From JAQBYK01 sp964499425 (GTDB lineage: Bacteria > Patescibacteriota > Gracilibacteria > UBA1369 > LOWO2-01-FULL-3): 41,454 nucleotides of DNA. Positions 33,494 through 41,380 of the stretch are shown here, piece by piece; position 1 is the first letter of the stretch, and every line of letters starts with the position of its first letter. The translations under genes were made by a program, and so were the position numbers. The notes under the pieces were generated by a model, which saw nothing but the letters and a program-made list of their open reading frames with translations, was not told where the DNA came from and did no database searches. The stretch spans positions 1 to 41,454 of the forward strand of contig CAZCLD010000006.1 in NCBI GenBank assembly GCA_964499425.1, given 5' to 3'.

Positions 33494-34106
33494 ACTACTC
33501 AAAAATCAGAGTGGATTTAGTCTTACAGAAGTGATGATTGGTATCATGATCCTCACTATTGCCATTGTGGCTGCAACGAGTGTTTTGACGACCTTGGTTC
33601 GTACTAACGCGGACAATCTTACTACGATGAAGGCATACTATTTCGCTCAAGAGGGGCTTGAGGGTGTAAGAAATATTCGTGATACGAATTGGTTACATAA
33701 TAGGGGATGGCTTGATGATGGAGGTATTTGGGGTGGGGATTTGGCTGATGCTGATGCAGTTGGGATTAACTTGAATTATTCGGCTTTGAATTCTTCCAAT
33801 TTAATTCCAAAACCGGATTCTACTACAGCTCCATGGTCTTTAGGTGGAGATGGCAAAATCTATAGAAATGACAGTGTTGACTTTGATGATGTGCTTTTTG
33901 ATGCGAGTTCTGCTACTGGTGAAGATAGTGGATTTACCAGGACTATTACAGTTGAGGATTATTCTTGCGAGAATGATTCATGTAAACCTGGAGATGAGGA
34001 TAGCTATATGCTGGTGACTTCTACAGTTACTTGGTCAATTGGAGCCAGAGAAAGGGAGTTAACTTTATCTGAAGTATTAACTGATTGGAAAGGAGGAATA
34101 TTATGA
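33480..34106 (+). CDS. prepilin-type protein (PilV/GspI-like)
   Basis: 208 residues from ATG 33480, 14 bases before the stop of the previous gene. An upstream ATG at 33384 in the same frame would add 32 residues ahead of the signal and is unlikely. The signal NQSGFSLTEVMIGIMILTIAIVAATSVLTTLV has the Gly/Phe cleavage site and Glu5. The mature domain contains a CENDSCKPG segment that could form a disulfide loop. Likely a minor pilin. Confidence 0.85.
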   Translation: MKLNKLLKNQSGFSLTEVMIGIMILTIAIVAATSVLTTLVRTNADNLTTMKAYYFAQEGLEGVRNIRDTNWLHNRGWLDDGGIWGGDLADADAVGINLNYSALNSSNLIPKPDSTTAPWSLGGDGKIYRNDSVDFDDVLFDASSATGEDSGFTRTITVEDYSCENDSCKPGDEDSYMLVTSTVTWSIGARERELTLSEVLTDWKGGIL

Positions 34107-34774
34107 AAACACTAAAACAAAAAAGTGGATTTACTTTGATTGAAATGCTGGTTGCCATGACTATTTTTATGGCTTTTGTGGGTGTTTTGATCAGTTCTTA
34201 TACTAGTATTGTTAGAGCTCAGCGTGAAGCGAATGAATACAGGGTAATGTATAGCGAGGCAAGACAGGTTTTTGAAACAATTACTAGTGAGCTCCGTGAT
34301 GGGATGGTGGATTATGGGTATTATAGGGGTACATCTTTTGATAAGGAGTCTTTGATTTTGGTTTCAAAAGATGCCAGCAGGAAAACTGAGATTCTCTTTG
34401 ATTCTGGCTCTAATTCTGTAAAGGTTAAGCGTGGCGTGATTCCGCCTAATGTTAAGCCTTGTGTGAATGTACCATATAACTTTGAGGATGAGGTTTCTTT
34501 GAATTCTGCTGATGTAAAAGTAACTAAGTTCCGAATTTATGTTTCTCCAACTGCTGATCCATATGATCTAACCACCGAAGACCTTAATGGTTTGACTAAT
34601 ATTGAAAAGGCTGGAAGTCAATATCATCCAATGGTGACTATATATGCTCAATTTAAGAGGCAATTTTCTGATACTAAAGATCCATTTGTGATGGATTTGG
34701 AAACTACGGTTTCTTCACGAATTTATAATCGAATTTACCAAACTGATAATAGCGAATGCGATGTGATACCCTAA
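34103..34774 (+). CDS. prepilin-type protein (PilW/GspJ-like)
   Basis: 223 residues from ATG 34103, which overlaps the previous TGA (ATGA) and is preceded by a good AAAGGAGG ribosome binding site. The signal KSGFTLIEMLVAMTIFMAFVGVLISSY has Gly/Phe cleavage and Glu5. The MYSEARQVFETITSELRDGM segment after the helix is typical of GspJ/PilW-type minor pilins. The first in-frame ATG, six codons earlier, lies inside the preceding gene and is less likely. Confidence 0.85.
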   Translation: MKTLKQKSGFTLIEMLVAMTIFMAFVGVLISSYTSIVRAQREANEYRVMYSEARQVFETITSELRDGMVDYGYYRGTSFDKESLILVSKDASRKTEILFDSGSNSVKVKRGVIPPNVKPCVNVPYNFEDEVSLNSADVKVTKFRIYVSPTADPYDLTTEDLNGLTNIEKAGSQYHPMVTIYAQFKRQFSDTKDPFVMDLETTVSSRIYNRIYQTDNSECDVIP

Positions 34775-36102
34775 AAAATCAGAGGGGGACAGCACTATTG
34801 GTGGCATTACTGGTCATGGGTGTATTGATTGCCGTATCTTTGGTGCTAGGTAGTTTGATTTTTCGAGAGACTCGTATTACTAGGGAGTTTCTAGATGCGG
34901 GAAGGGCTTATTATGCTGCTGAGTCAGGTGTTGAGATTGCTCTTTATGGCTTGAATAACTATCTTCCTGGTTGGCAGCCGTCCCCTGACAGTGGTGAGTA
35001 TAAATTTATTGAGGTTGATAGTGAGCGTTTTGCTGTTGGTGAATATCGTTTAAAGAACCGATGTAAGGCTTATCCATGTTTTGATGATGAGGAATTTGAT
35101 AGGGATAGTTTGGGAAACTCAAATTACAGGGTGTATTATGATGTGCTCGACTTGAATCGTTCTATTACTATTCCGCTTTTTGTGGCGGAGCAAGATGACG
35201 AAGGGGTGATTAGTACAACTCCTGTAACGGACTTTACTGTGGAATTCTTTGCTCCATTTAATCCGCATGAGCATTTTGATTTTGATGCTGGATTTGATAA
35301 GGATCTCCTTGCGGGATGGGATATTTTGAGATGGAAAATTTTTGGAATCAATAAGGATCCTCAAGCAAGGGTGACAGAGTCTATTAGTGATTTTACGGCT
35401 TTGTCAATGATTAATAATTGGGGGGATGACCCTAATTTTATTATCAGTTCTAATGCAACTGTACCTTCGTGGTTTGGTACTATTGATTGTGATGAGGGAA
35501 ATGACAGGTATACAGATCAGATAACGTGTCCTCCATATTTTTATAAGAATGAAATTAAGGTTGATACTCAAGACTTTGGACAGATTTCAAAGATTGATGC
35601 GGGGACATGTTCTCATACTGAAGCACGTGAATTTTATTTGTATAAATATTATTTGGGTGAACGAAAATTGATAGGCGATAATATTCGGAGTTGTTATCCA
35701 ATTGAATTTTTTATTCAAAGCCATGATTTGAATTATCTCACTCTTACAAATCTAATAAATCCTGCTGTATTCAAAGATCCAACTAACAATAAACTCTCGC
35801 AGCTATTTTTCAGAGTTGAGTTATTTTCTGGTGATGAAATTGTGAATGATGAGGGAGAGATTACTGGTTACACTGATCCCAATGGTCCTGGTTATACAGT
35901 CCGCGAATACGCTGATATTACCGCAAATGGTTATAGTGGTGATAGTAAGCAGAGTATTAATGTAAAGATTAAGCGGGGATCTTTTATGCCGGTTTTCCAT
36001 TTTTCTTTGTATAGTACTTATATGGACGAGAGTGCTGGGCATGATAATGACTATTGGTATGGTTCAGATGATGATTCGGATGATGCTGGGCCTGCGATTT
36101 AG
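34756..36102 (+). CDS. large PilX-like prepilin-type protein
   Basis: 448 residues, large for this class. The start NQRGTALLVALLVMGVLIAVSLVLGSLIF resembles the PilX/GspK leader (Gly then Thr, no Glu5), followed by EFLDAGRAYYAAESGVEIAL, a segment seen in PilX-type proteins. The remainder is a big external domain with paired Cys (about ten in total) and an Asp-rich C-terminus. GspK/PilX proteins without Glu5 typically sit at the tip; the size suggests an added adhesive or binding domain, which is inference. It overlaps the previous gene by 19 bases. Confidence 0.75.
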   Translation: MRCDTLKNQRGTALLVALLVMGVLIAVSLVLGSLIFRETRITREFLDAGRAYYAAESGVEIALYGLNNYLPGWQPSPDSGEYKFIEVDSERFAVGEYRLKNRCKAYPCFDDEEFDRDSLGNSNYRVYYDVLDLNRSITIPLFVAEQDDEGVISTTPVTDFTVEFFAPFNPHEHFDFDAGFDKDLLAGWDILRWKIFGINKDPQARVTESISDFTALSMINNWGDDPNFIISSNATVPSWFGTIDCDEGNDRYTDQITCPPYFYKNEIKVDTQDFGQISKIDAGTCSHTEAREFYLYKYYLGERKLIGDNIRSCYPIEFFIQSHDLNYLTLTNLINPAVFKDPTNNKLSQLFFRVELFSGDEIVNDEGEITGYTDPNGPGYTVREYADITANGYSGDSKQSINVKIKRGSFMPVFHFSLYSTYMDESAGHDNDYWYGSDDDSDDAGPAI

Positions 36103-36110
36103 CCTCTTAC

Positions 36111-36139
36111 TTGCTGCTACCTGGTTGCTGTGATAGATT
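36111..36139 (+). promoter_or_regulatory. promoter of metG
   Basis: -35 TTGCTG (36111-36116), 17-base spacer, -10 TAGATT (36134-36139), then six bases to the ATG. It predicts a leaderless transcript. Confidence 0.45.
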
Positions 36140-36145
36140 CTTCGC

Positions 36146-37657
36146 ATGAGTAAGTACTATGTCACTACCGCGATTGCCTATGTTAATGCGCCCCCGCATA
36201 TTGGACATGCGCTTGAATTTATTCAGGCAGATGTTCTTGCGCGCTATCATCGACTTAAAGGCGATGATACATTCTTCCTCACTGGGACTGATGAACATGG
36301 GGTGAAAGTCTTTGAAACAGCCCAAAAAGAGGGGATGGAGACTCAGGAGTTGGTTGATAAGAATGCTATGCAGTTTAAGGCCCTGGAAGGCATTCTCAAT
36401 CTTTCGAACGATGATTTTATCAGGACTACTGAGTCTAGGCACAAAGCTGGATGCAAGAAGATCTGGACCAAGATGTTTGAGAAGGGGGACATTTATAAAG
36501 GAACTTACAAGGGATTGTATTGTGCGGGATGTGAGGCGTTTGTGAGTGAAAAAGATTTGGATGAGGAGGGGAGATGTCCTATGCATAAGGACAAGCCAAA
36601 GATTCTGGAGGAAGATAATTATTTTTTTAAATTGTCGAAGTATTCTGATGCCATTAAGAAGGCTATTGAAACTGATGAGCTTTTGGTTTTGCCGGAAAGT
36701 CGGAAAAAAGAGATGTTGAATATAATTGGGGAGGAAGGATTGCACGATGTGAGTTTTTCTAGACCTAAGGAGGTTTTGCCCTGGGGGGTGGATGTGCCTG
36801 ATGATGAGGCTCAAGTTATGTATGTTTGGTGTGATGCTCTTTCTAATTACATAACTGCGATGGATTATGAGAAGGAAGGTGCTAAGTGGAAATATTGGCC
36901 TGCGGATGTGCACTTAATTGGCAAGGATATTTTGCGTTTTCATGCAGGAATATGGATCGGGATGTTGATGTCTGCGGGGGTGCAGGTTCCTAAGGCTGTT
37001 TATGCACATGGATTTATTACAAGCGAAGGGCAAAAGATGAGTAAGAGTCTTGGGAATGTGGTTGATCCTTTGGAATATGTGGATAAGTATGGGATTTCCC
37101 CTTTGAGGTACTATTTGTTGAGGGAGATTCCTACTACTGATGATGGAGACTTTAGTCATGCGCGATTCTTGACCACTTATAACAGTGAGTTGGCTAATTC
37201 GATGGGTAATCTGGTTAATCGTGTCACAATGATGACTGAGCGCTATTTGGATGGAAAGGTGCCGGCTGTGACCGATGGTGCGGAGGTTTTTGGTGAGATT
37301 GAGGCTATGCTTGAGCGATATGATCAGGCGTTTAAGGATTTTGATCTAAAGGTTGCTTGTGAGGTTATTGTGGCTTTGACCGATTTTGCGAATAAATATA
37401 TTGATGATAAGAAGCCCTGGGTTTTGGTTAAAGAAGATCCAAGTATGTTGCCTGCGATTCTATATAATTTGCTTGAGATGCTGCGTTTTCTGGTCACTAT
37501 GCTTTTACCAATTTTGCCTGGTGGAGCTGAGAAAATTGCAGAGCAAATAGGGATTAAAGTGGCTGACCTTAAGTTGGATGCAAAATGGGGAGTTATGAAA
37601 GAAGGGACTATCGTAAAATCAGCTGAAGTTCTCTTTCCACGAATAGAAGAAGACTAA
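36146..37657 (+). CDS. metG: methionyl-tRNA synthetase
   Basis: 503 residues. The class I signature HIGH is at 18-21 and KMSKS at 297-301. A single knuckle with C126-x2-C129 and a CPMH pair at about 144-147 binds zinc. The anticodon-binding helical domain runs to the end; there is no C-terminal EMAP/Trbp111 domain, so the enzyme is of the short form. It charges tRNA-Met, including the initiator. It is preceded by a promoter with six bases between -10 and ATG and overlaps the convergent gene at its stop. Confidence 0.96.
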   Translation: MSKYYVTTAIAYVNAPPHIGHALEFIQADVLARYHRLKGDDTFFLTGTDEHGVKVFETAQKEGMETQELVDKNAMQFKALEGILNLSNDDFIRTTESRHKAGCKKIWTKMFEKGDIYKGTYKGLYCAGCEAFVSEKDLDEEGRCPMHKDKPKILEEDNYFFKLSKYSDAIKKAIETDELLVLPESRKKEMLNIIGEEGLHDVSFSRPKEVLPWGVDVPDDEAQVMYVWCDALSNYITAMDYEKEGAKWKYWPADVHLIGKDILRFHAGIWIGMLMSAGVQVPKAVYAHGFITSEGQKMSKSLGNVVDPLEYVDKYGISPLRYYLLREIPTTDDGDFSHARFLTTYNSELANSMGNLVNRVTMMTERYLDGKVPAVTDGAEVFGEIEAMLERYDQAFKDFDLKVACEVIVALTDFANKYIDDKKPWVLVKEDPSMLPAILYNLLEMLRFLVTMLLPILPGGAEKIAEQIGIKVADLKLDAKWGVMKEGTIVKSAEVLFPRIEED

Positions 37658-38067
37658 GAGGCTGTTTTCTCGGCAGTAGTAATAACTAGGGTTATTACGA
37701 TTCTTGTTATTGAATAGGAAAGAATGATCGTCAGGAGTCCCAGCACAGCCCAAGTAAGGTGTTTTTTGGCCTGTTCTAGCTTTTCTGTATCTGCACCTCC
37801 AATAACCATGTTAAATGCTCCTAGGCCTATGATTATTACTGCCAGGGGAGCTGCAAAATATAGTAATGTTCCGGCGATTATTTGTAGAATGATGACTGTT
37901 GAGTCTCTTGCACCTTCTTCTTCCATCAATTCTGTGTTGTCTTCAAGTGCGAAAGGAGCATTTTCAGGTCTATATGATGAATCAATTTGCAAAGCATGAG
38001 TTGTTTGTAAGGCTAAAATAATTAGAAGCGAGCTTAGCCCTATTGTGGTTAGTATTTTTTTGAGCAT
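37654..38067 (-). CDS. exported two-helix (VirB2/TrbC-like) protein, copy A
   Basis: 137 residues. Signal peptide about 1-25 (TTHA end), a short acidic segment (28-55), then helices at about 58-84 and 104-130. These are joined by a short loop GGADTEKLEQAKKH (90-103). This layout matches VirB2/TrbC-type pilins of type IV secretion systems. It is the last of five tandem relatives after pilT, directly following copy B (one base). Its stop overlaps the metG stop. The name is by architecture; sequence identity to true VirB2 is not established. Confidence 0.7.
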   Translation of the reverse strand: MLKKILTTIGLSSLLIILALQTTHALQIDSSYRPENAPFALEDNTELMEEEGARDSTVIILQIIAGTLLYFAAPLAVIIIGLGAFNMVIGGADTEKLEQAKKHLTWAVLGLLTIILSYSITRIVITLVITTAEKTAS

Positions 38068-38490
38068 TTAGAAAAATTCAAATTTTGTTAATCCTGCGAT
38101 GATTCCATAGGCTGCTGCCATTATGGCCATGCCAATTACTAGGTAGAGTATAATATCTTTTGCCTTTGATATGTCTTCTTCCTGTCCCTTTGATATTATG
38201 TAGTATATTGCGGCTATTACGATTGCGACTAGGGCTATTAGCATTGCCCATTCTAGGATCGTTTTTACAGTAACAGTTATTATTGAGTCCACTTCTACAT
38301 CGGGTAGGTGTGCTACGTGGATTGTTTCTGGATAGTTTACTGCATCGGATTCGTATGTTTCTGCCGATCTATAAAGTACATCGTTTATATCCACCTTGTC
38401 TCCTTCTGCAAGAGCCATAGTGTTAAACATAGCTAAATTAAGTATAACTATGCCTATTAAAGAACTAATTTTTTTGATTAATTTATTCAC
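38068..38490 (-). CDS. exported two-helix (VirB2/TrbC-like) protein, copy B
   Basis: 140 residues. Signal peptide about 1-28 (ALA end), an external segment of about 40 residues, helices at about 77-100 and 112-134, with the loop KGQEEDISKAKD. The start overlaps the end of copy C by eight bases. It is the most diverged of the five at the second helix, and ends in Phe-Glu-Phe-Phe. Confidence 0.7.
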   Translation of the reverse strand: MNKLIKKISSLIGIVILNLAMFNTMALAEGDKVDINDVLYRSAETYESDAVNYPETIHVAHLPDVEVDSIITVTVKTILEWAMLIALVAIVIAAIYYIISKGQEEDISKAKDIILYLVIGMAIMAAAYGIIAGLTKFEFF

Positions 38491-38938
38491 TTGGTTCTGG
38501 GGTTTCGATTGTGGGACTTCCGTCTAGTTGTTCGCCACTGCTGGATTTAAATTCTAAATTTACGATGATTGTAACTATTGTGTAGGAAAGCAATGCGATT
38601 ACGAAACCTACTAGAGCGTAAATTGTCTGGTTTTTGGCCTTTTCGACGGCTTCTTCATTTCCGTAAGCTACTCCAAATCTTACGCCTGCGATTACAAGAA
38701 ATAATAATGCTGCTGCACCTACGAATCCGATTAATGTGACGGTGTATTTCGGTAGAATATTGTCTACAAGAGCGGTTCTTCCTGACTCTGGCTTGTTTTC
38801 TTCTAATACTGGTCCGGGAAGATTTTTGGGTTTGGGAACTACCTGGAATTTAAAATCTCCTTCCGCGTATGCGACACTTAGACCAAAAGTGGTCATTAGT
38901 GTAACTGTTAGCAATATGTAGGTGAGTAATTTTTTCAT
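38483..38938 (-). CDS. exported two-helix (VirB2/TrbC-like) protein, copy C
   Basis: 151 residues. Signal peptide about 1-25 (AYA end), an external proline-rich segment (30-60), helices at about 66-91 and 104-128, joined by YGNEEAVEKAKNQ. After the second helix there is a 20-residue polar tail with Pro-Glu repeats, not seen in the others. Its ATG overlaps the TAA of copy D by one base (TAATG). Confidence 0.7.
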   Translation of the reverse strand: MKKLLTYILLTVTLMTTFGLSVAYAEGDFKFQVVPKPKNLPGPVLEENKPESGRTALVDNILPKYTVTLIGFVGAAALLFLVIAGVRFGVAYGNEEAVEKAKNQTIYALVGFVIALLSYTIVTIIVNLEFKSSSGEQLDGSPTIETPEPSE

Positions 38939-39591
38939 TATTTTACGAAAAATGTTGGATTGACTGTGTAGAGAATTAATCCTGAGAGGAGTAATACTGC
39001 GATTCCTGCAATTGATTGCAAGATGCGCTTTTTAGATGAAGTGACTGCTTCTTGATCTCCTCCTGCCGCTGAAATTTGGATCCCGCTGATCACGATTATC
39101 AATACTGCTACGATTCCTACCATACTTGCTCCCCAGCGGTAGATCATGCCGATATAGCCGTAGAGTAGGGAGGTGCCACCTTTGCTCAGGAGGACCTGAA
39201 CTTGTTTACAAGAATATTTGGCTTTTAAGTTGCCGCCAGTTGGTAGTCCTGTGTAGCATTTCTGATTCTTATTTGAGAATTCTGATGAAGTTATTAAATC
39301 CCCAGATTCACCATTAAATTGATAGGTATGTCTGTAGCAAATCCTATATCTGAAATCTCCCTCGTTGTTTTCTTTTGCTTCGAGTGGTTCTTCGACGATA
39401 GTGATCAAGAATCCGTCGTCAGCACCTGATCCATCTGCTTTATTGTCGATACATGGATTAGTTTTGGCATTATCGAGAGCTTTTTTTGCTTCTTCTACTT
39501 CTGTAGGCGATGGGTTGTCAGCCAATGCCATCGAACTAAAAAGAATGCTAACGATCGTAAACAGCGCTAATTTTGCGATTAGTTTTCTCAT
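38938..39591 (-). CDS. exported two-helix (VirB2/TrbC-like) protein, copy D, with extra Cys-containing domain
   Basis: 217 residues, the longest of the five. Signal peptide about 1-24 (MALA). An external domain (25-140) carries four Cys (47, 85, 112, 128), consistent with two disulfides. The helices at about 152-173 and 190-210 are joined by AGGDQEAVTSSKKR. The extra domain suggests a specialised, perhaps tip or binding, role; this is inference. The start overlaps the stop of copy E as ATGA. Confidence 0.7.
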   Translation of the reverse strand: MRKLIAKLALFTIVSILFSSMALADNPSPTEVEEAKKALDNAKTNPCIDNKADGSGADDGFLITIVEEPLEAKENNEGDFRYRICYRHTYQFNGESGDLITSSEFSNKNQKCYTGLPTGGNLKAKYSCKQVQVLLSKGGTSLLYGYIGMIYRWGASMVGIVAVLIIVISGIQISAAGGDQEAVTSSKKRILQSIAGIAVLLLSGLILYTVNPTFFVK

Positions 39592-40010
39592 ACTGCGGCT
39601 TTGGAGACAAATAATGATTGGATAAAAATTACAATTACGTAAGCTAGGAAAGTGACCAAAAGCCCTATAATTGCGTACTTGAAAATGTCTTTGGCTTCGT
39701 CCAGCTTTTGTTGGTTTCCTTGTGCGAACATCATCATGAATCCAGCGGCGATTAGTAGAATAATCGCAAAGCTTCCCATAATTGCTACGAAGTAGTTGAT
39801 TACCTGCAAGATGAATTCTGCGATGGGAGAATGTTCGTTATCATCGTCGAAATAAGCTGCCTGTTGATCATCGTCGGATAATTTTAGTATCTCTTGTACT
39901 GGAAAAGTTGCTTCACTAAGATTGTCATTTGCTGCTGATGCTAGAGGAATAGCAATTAATCCTAGATTGAGGAGGATGGCACTGATTATGATAATTGCTA
40001 GTTTTTTCAT
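39588..40010 (-). CDS. exported two-helix (VirB2/TrbC-like) protein, copy E
   Basis: 140 residues. Signal peptide about 1-26 (ASA end), an acidic external segment (28-62, DDDQQ and DDDNEH), helices at about 67-95 and 110-134, joined by AQGNQQKLDEAKD. It is the first of the tandem group, starting 15 bases after the pilT stop, so it is very likely cotranscribed with the ATPase. Confidence 0.72.
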   Translation of the reverse strand: MKKLAIIIISAILLNLGLIAIPLASAANDNLSEATFPVQEILKLSDDDQQAAYFDDDNEHSPIAEFILQVINYFVAIMGSFAIILLIAAGFMMMFAQGNQQKLDEAKDIFKYAIIGLLVTFLAYVIVIFIQSLFVSKAAV

Positions 40011-40025
40011 CTTTTGTTGTATTCA

Positions 40026-41069
40026 TTAGACATCAAATTCACGAGGGATATTTTCTATGGCTTTTTCCTCTGAGATAAGGCCAGCCTGTAATAGGTCGGT
40101 TACTGATTTCTTCATTGTTTGCATTCCTTCTTTTGTAGATGTTTCGATAACTGAGTTGATCTGGTGAGTTGAGGTTTTTCTGATCAAGTTTCCTATAGCG
40201 TTGTTGACGAACATGATTTCGTATGCGCCAACTCGGCCTTTATTGTCCTTGCTTTTGATTAGGCTTTGCCAGAAAACTGCTTTTAGACTCTCTGAAAGCT
40301 GAGTTCGGATTTGGTTTTGCTGATCTGCAGGAAAGGCATCGATGATTCTATTCACTGTGTCTGCGCAACCCATGGTGTGCAGTGTTGCGAAGACCAAGTG
40401 GCCCGTTTCTGCTGCGGTGATTGCCTGTTGTATTGTCTCTAAATCCCTCATTTCTCCGAGAAGAATGATATCCGGATTTTCTCTGAGTGCTGCACGTAGG
40501 GCTTTCTGAAAGCTTAGGGTATGTACTCCTACTTCTCTTTGTTGAATGACTGATTGATTGTTTTGGTGTACATATTCGATTGGATCTTCAATTGTTATGA
40601 TGTGTTTTTTCTGATTGCGGTTTATTTCGTTAATCATTGCACCCAAAGTGGTTGTTTTACCTGATCCGGTAGGTCCAGATACGATAACTAGTCCATTTTG
40701 GAGTGCTGTTGCCTTTTTCATCTGAGCGGGGAGGCTGAGTTGATCCATCGAGAGAACCGTTTCTGAAATCAACCTGAAAACTGCTGATATACCCTTTCTT
40801 TGAACGAACATGTTTACTCTGAAACGCGCAATGGATTCAATCTCCATTGAGAAATCTATGTCCAAGCTTTGTTCGAATTGCTTCTTTTGTTCAGGTGTTA
40901 ATATCTCAAGAAGGTACTCTTCTGCCAATTTTTTGGTGAGTACCTCGTGCTCCTGAATGATTATCATATCACCGTTTATTCTCAGTACAGGTTTGATACC
41001 TGTAGCAATGAAAATATCTGATGCTTGATATTGAGCTGCCGTTCTGAATATTTTCTCTAATTTATACAT
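40026..41069 (-). CDS. pilT: PilT-type retraction ATPase
   Basis: 347 residues, the family length. A hexameric ATPase that drives pilus retraction. The N-terminal PAS-like region (YQASDIFIATGIKPVLRINGDM) matches PilT rather than PilB. Walker A GPTGSGKT is at 132-139, the Asp-box region around EDPIEYVH, Walker B with Glu206 (ILLGEMRD), and a His box LHTMG. The PilT-specific C-terminal motif AIRNLIRE appears as AIGNLIRK (291-298). It is the first gene of an operon with five VirB2-like genes. The promoter is strong and leaves six bases to the ATG. PilU is an alternative name. Confidence 0.92.
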   Translation of the reverse strand: MYKLEKIFRTAAQYQASDIFIATGIKPVLRINGDMIIIQEHEVLTKKLAEEYLLEILTPEQKKQFEQSLDIDFSMEIESIARFRVNMFVQRKGISAVFRLISETVLSMDQLSLPAQMKKATALQNGLVIVSGPTGSGKTTTLGAMINEINRNQKKHIITIEDPIEYVHQNNQSVIQQREVGVHTLSFQKALRAALRENPDIILLGEMRDLETIQQAITAAETGHLVFATLHTMGCADTVNRIIDAFPADQQNQIRTQLSESLKAVFWQSLIKSKDNKGRVGAYEIMFVNNAIGNLIRKTSTHQINSVIETSTKEGMQTMKKSVTDLLQAGLISEEKAIENIPREFDV

Positions 41070-41075
41070 CGTAGT

Positions 41076-41104
41076 ATTATACCATTTTTTGGGGGTTAGA
41101 ACAA
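41076..41104 (-). promoter_or_regulatory. promoter of pilT and the five downstream genes
   Basis: -35 TTGTTC (41104-41099), 17-base spacer, -10 TATAAT (41081-41076) preceded by TGG, then six bases to the ATG. Predicted leaderless. Confidence 0.6.
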
Positions 41105-41348
41105 GGGGGAGGGAACGGAAAAGTCTCTTGTTGGTGGGGTGTTGGTGGTACGTGTTTGGTTGTTGCGGGTGGTTTTTGGGGATTTTTTTTGTTGTGGCTT
41201 TGTGCTGCGGATTTTTGAGTGGTTTTTCCCCGGGGATTTTTTTTGACTTGACGAAAATTCGGAGGGGGAAGAATTGTCCATTGTTTTCTCTCTCTCGATT
41301 TTTTCAGAAAGTTTTGATTTTCACTTTAAAAGTTGTCGAAAAATGGAT
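41105..41348 (+). other. non-coding region upstream of a probable rRNA operon
   Basis: No convincing gene. The stretch is G- and T-rich. A weak promoter-like pair, TTCAGA (41303-41308), 17 bases, TTAAAA (41326-41331), would start transcription just before the boxA hairpin. Confidence 0.3.
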
Positions 41349-41380
41349 GAGGTGAGTGTTTGCTCACCTCTGCTCTTTGA
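41349..41380 (+). promoter_or_regulatory. hairpin plus boxA-like antitermination site (probable rrn leader)
   Basis: A perfect eight-base-pair hairpin GAGGTGAG/CTCACCTC with a six-base loop (41349-41370) is followed directly by TGCTCTTTGA (41371-41380). This matches the boxA sequence bound by NusB/NusE in rRNA leaders (TGCTCTTTgaaaa). The order hairpin then boxA is that of rRNA operon leaders, so 16S rRNA is expected on the plus strand just beyond the window. Confidence 0.65.

Noticed and set aside
36107..36913. A 268-codon minus-strand frame
   Set aside because: Antisense to the catalytic half of metG, which carries clear HIGH and zinc motifs.
41089..41355. An 88-codon plus-strand frame upstream of pilT
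   Set aside because: Composition follows the G/T-rich DNA, with many Cys/Trp/Phe. No ribosome binding site or promoter, and it overlaps the pilT promoter and the rRNA leader region.
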